From Lachnospiraceae bacterium (GTDB lineage: Bacteria; Bacillota; Clostridia; Lachnospirales; Lachnospiraceae): DNA of 64,000 bases. Below are positions 62,701 through 64,000 of the stretch, piece after piece; position 1 is the stretch's first letter, and every line of letters starts with the position of its first letter. The notes below the pieces were generated by a model. It was not told the DNA's origin and made no database searches. It worked only from the letters and a program-made list of their open reading frames with translations. The position numbers were made by a program, and so were the translations under genes. The DNA lies in the NCBI GenBank assembly GCA_017622845.1, contig JAGAQJ010000012.1, forward strand, positions 62,001 through 126,000, written 5' to 3'.

Positions 62701-63267
62701 TTATTCTGAAAGCAAAAGCTCCCTCTCCTTCTCCCTGACAGCCTGTTCCCTGTTATCCAGCTCTGCCTCCCAGGCAGAATAGCGATTCTGAATTACCTTT
62801 TCATAATTTAGTACAGTTGGATTTGAGCTGGTTGTTGAGATAATAAACATAATGATAACCAGAAGCACCAATCCGATATTCACTAAGATTGATGTCCTCC
62901 TGTCAAAGAACTCGTGTTTTGTTTTTTCTTTTTTCTTTTTTTGGCTTGCCTTGACTTTCTCTATTACCGGATTGGCGCTTTCTCTCAGGCTGTATACTCC
63001 GCACACCGGTATATCGGCCACTTCCCCTTCTGCAAAAGTTTCTTTCAAAATTGTCTGAAGCCGCTTCAGAAATTCGTACCCTACCGGAGTTTTAAATACA
63101 CGGTTGCCTATCGCCTTATTATACACCGCTTCTATCATCTGCGGATTGTTGTAATCCAGTTTTTCTTCCAGCCTTTCAATTCTAAGCTTTTCATTTTTGG
63201 CAAGCTCTGCATCTTTCTCTGTTCCAAACTGAAACCCGTCTACAACCCAATCCGTTTTATCTGCCAT
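62701..63267 (-). CDS. Hypothetical single-pass membrane protein of the chemotaxis cluster
   Basis: A 188-residue protein with no family I recognise. A hydrophilic N-terminal part (residues 1-110) begins MADKTDWVVDGFQFGTEKDA and contains VYNKAIGNRVFKTPVGYEFL. A basic stretch (KKKKEKTKHEFFDRR) precedes a hydrophobic helix at about 127-147 (ILVNIGLVLLVIIMFII), then a short coiled coil (AVREKERELL). The N-end is therefore probably cytoplasmic. It lies 38 nt after the Hpt gene, so the two are likely co-transcribed. Confidence 0.8.
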   Translation of the reverse strand: MADKTDWVVDGFQFGTEKDAELAKNEKLRIERLEEKLDYNNPQMIEAVYNKAIGNRVFKTPVGYEFLKRLQTILKETFAEGEVADIPVCGVYSLRESANPVIEKVKASQKKKKEKTKHEFFDRRTSILVNIGLVLLVIIMFIISTTSSNPTVLNYEKVIQNRYSAWEAELDNREQAVREKERELLLSE

Positions 63268-63304
63268 ATTGTTACCTGCCTTTCACCTGCTGTCCCGGCA
63301 ATTA

Positions 63305-63655
63305 TTACAAAGCTTCAATCAGATTATATGTCTTCTGATAAATTATTTCCAGCTGTTTCATCTCGCTGTCAATATTCATATCCTGAACTCTTAATTTTTC
63401 CACCAGCGGTATAAGTAAATGATACAAATCATCAATGCCAAGATTGGAAACAAAGCCCTTCATTGTATGCGCCGACTTAAAAGCTTCATTACAGTTTCCC
63501 TCTGCATAAGCCTCCTTCAGTTCTTCATAACTGGAATCATCCAAAAATTTCTTAAGGCACTTCAGATACAATGCTTCATTGTTCAGGAAGCGTCTCATGG
63601 TTCCGTCTACATCAAACCCGTTCTTTTGCAAAAGCTCCCTTTGACTTGCGTCCAT
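63305..63655 (-). CDS. Stand-alone histidine phosphotransfer (Hpt) protein
   Basis: The 116-residue helical protein carries the Hpt motif SAHTMKGFVSNLG, with His63 as the phosphate carrier. Such proteins relay phosphate between a hybrid kinase and response regulators. Its gene starts 15 nt after the CheA fragment, which has its own P1 domain off the window, so this seems to be an added relay component. GGGAGG precedes the ATG. Confidence 0.9.
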   Translation of the reverse strand: MDASQRELLQKNGFDVDGTMRRFLNNEALYLKCLKKFLDDSSYEELKEAYAEGNCNEAFKSAHTMKGFVSNLGIDDLYHLLIPLVEKLRVQDMNIDSEMKQLEIIYQKTYNLIEAL

Positions 63656-63669
63656 ATCATTTTCCTCCC

Positions 63670-64000
63670 TTAATCCTGCATCAAGCCGCTTACATCAAGT
63701 ATTAAAGCGATGCTTCCATCGCCAAGCTGTGTACATCCTGAGATACCATGAACTTTCTTTACATAAGGCGGTATCGGTTTTACAACGATTTCCTGTGTTC
63801 CAATCAGTTCATCAATCAATACGCAAAGCGTATTCCCTTCATACTCAAGAAGCAGCATTACGCCATCTTCAATATTCGTCACGGCATCTGCCAGATCATA
63901 TTTCTGGCTCAGTCTGAGAATCGGATAGCATTCACCGCGTATCATGATATATTCCTCGCCGTTCGGTTCATGAATCAGTTTATCCTCAGTCACACGGATA
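63670..64000 (-). CDS. cheA: Chemotaxis kinase CheA, C-terminal CheW-like domain (partial)
   Basis: The 3' end of a gene that continues past the right edge of the window. The visible residues form a CheW-like (P5) domain: YIMIRGECYPILRLSQKYDL, MLLLEYEGNTLCVLIDELIGTQEIVVK and the ending VHGISGCTQLGDGSIALILDVSGLM, the typical end of CheA. The Hpt and one-TM genes follow it. Confidence 0.85.
   Translation of the reverse strand, partial: IRVTEDKLIHEPNGEEYIMIRGECYPILRLSQKYDLADAVTNIEDGVMLLLEYEGNTLCVLIDELIGTQEIVVKPIPPYVKKVHGISGCTQLGDGSIALILDVSGLMQD

Noticed and set aside
1-64000. CRISPR array, prophage or complete insertion sequence
   Set aside because: No regularly spaced repeat array, phage structural genes or intact transposase was found.

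Overview
The window reads as a chromosomal segment of a low- to mid-GC Clostridia, most probably a Lachnospiraceae gut bacterium of the Roseburia/Agathobacter kind. The grounds are the Firmicutes order ylxM-ffh-rpsP-khpA-rimM-trmD-rplS, the rnc-smc-ftsY and plsX-acpP blocks, tmcAL divergent from a YceD-like gene and rpmF, the ACT/UPF0210 pair, and split purine genes under a ZTP riboswitch. The genus is an inference. Most genes lie on the minus strand; tmcAL, a LacI-type regulator, kduD and one tRNA are on the plus strand.

Layout. 1-4.4 kb: SRP and ribosome-maturation block, with a consensus promoter before ylxM. 4.5-15.5 kb: a membrane-anchored unknown protein, YitT, threonine deaminase, FtsY, SMC, RNase III, ACP, PlsX, L32 and YceD. 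15.7-26.4 kb: TmcAL, the UPF0210/ACT pair, a WalJ-type hydrolase, a large FtsA-like protein with pentapeptide repeats, CoaE, PolA and a small zinc-finger membrane protein. 26.6-32 kb: tRNA-Leu(CAA), NudC, a ZTP-riboswitch operon for the last two steps of IMP synthesis (AICAR formyltransferase and a stand-alone archaeal-type IMP cyclohydrolase), and a cytoplasmic GH13 amylase behind a 24-bp LacI-type palindrome.

32-43.4 kb is accessory: Fe-S aldo/keto reductase, TetR, a MarR-controlled heterodimeric ABC exporter, an ABC-F ATPase, a GreA-like factor, an Rpn-nuclease pseudogene, a MITE-like element and a formate/nitrite transporter. 43.5-44.6 kb is an AT-rich cassette with a dihydrofolate-reductase-like gene and a Cys-rich remnant, bounded by inverted copies of a dispersed 14-bp motif. 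44.6-53.5 kb holds LacI, TrmB-lysA, a BlaI/M56 sensor pair (the M56 gene is frameshifted, and two BlaI-type operators lie 30 bp apart), HAD, AraC and kduD. 53.5-64 kb holds Ung, HisF/HisH and a signalling cluster: an acidic membrane protein with 51-bp repeats, a sirtuin relative lacking catalytic residues, CheV, a lipoprotein, a sensor kinase and response regulator, a one-TM protein, a stand-alone Hpt protein and the end of CheA.

I found no CRISPR array, prophage, rRNA or intact insertion sequence. The best candidates for new biology are the sirtuin-like/CheV/acidic-protein neighbourhood, the FtsA-like protein with beta-grasp and pentapeptide-repeat modules, and the small dispersed elements with the DHFR cassette they bracket. 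None is proven from sequence alone.
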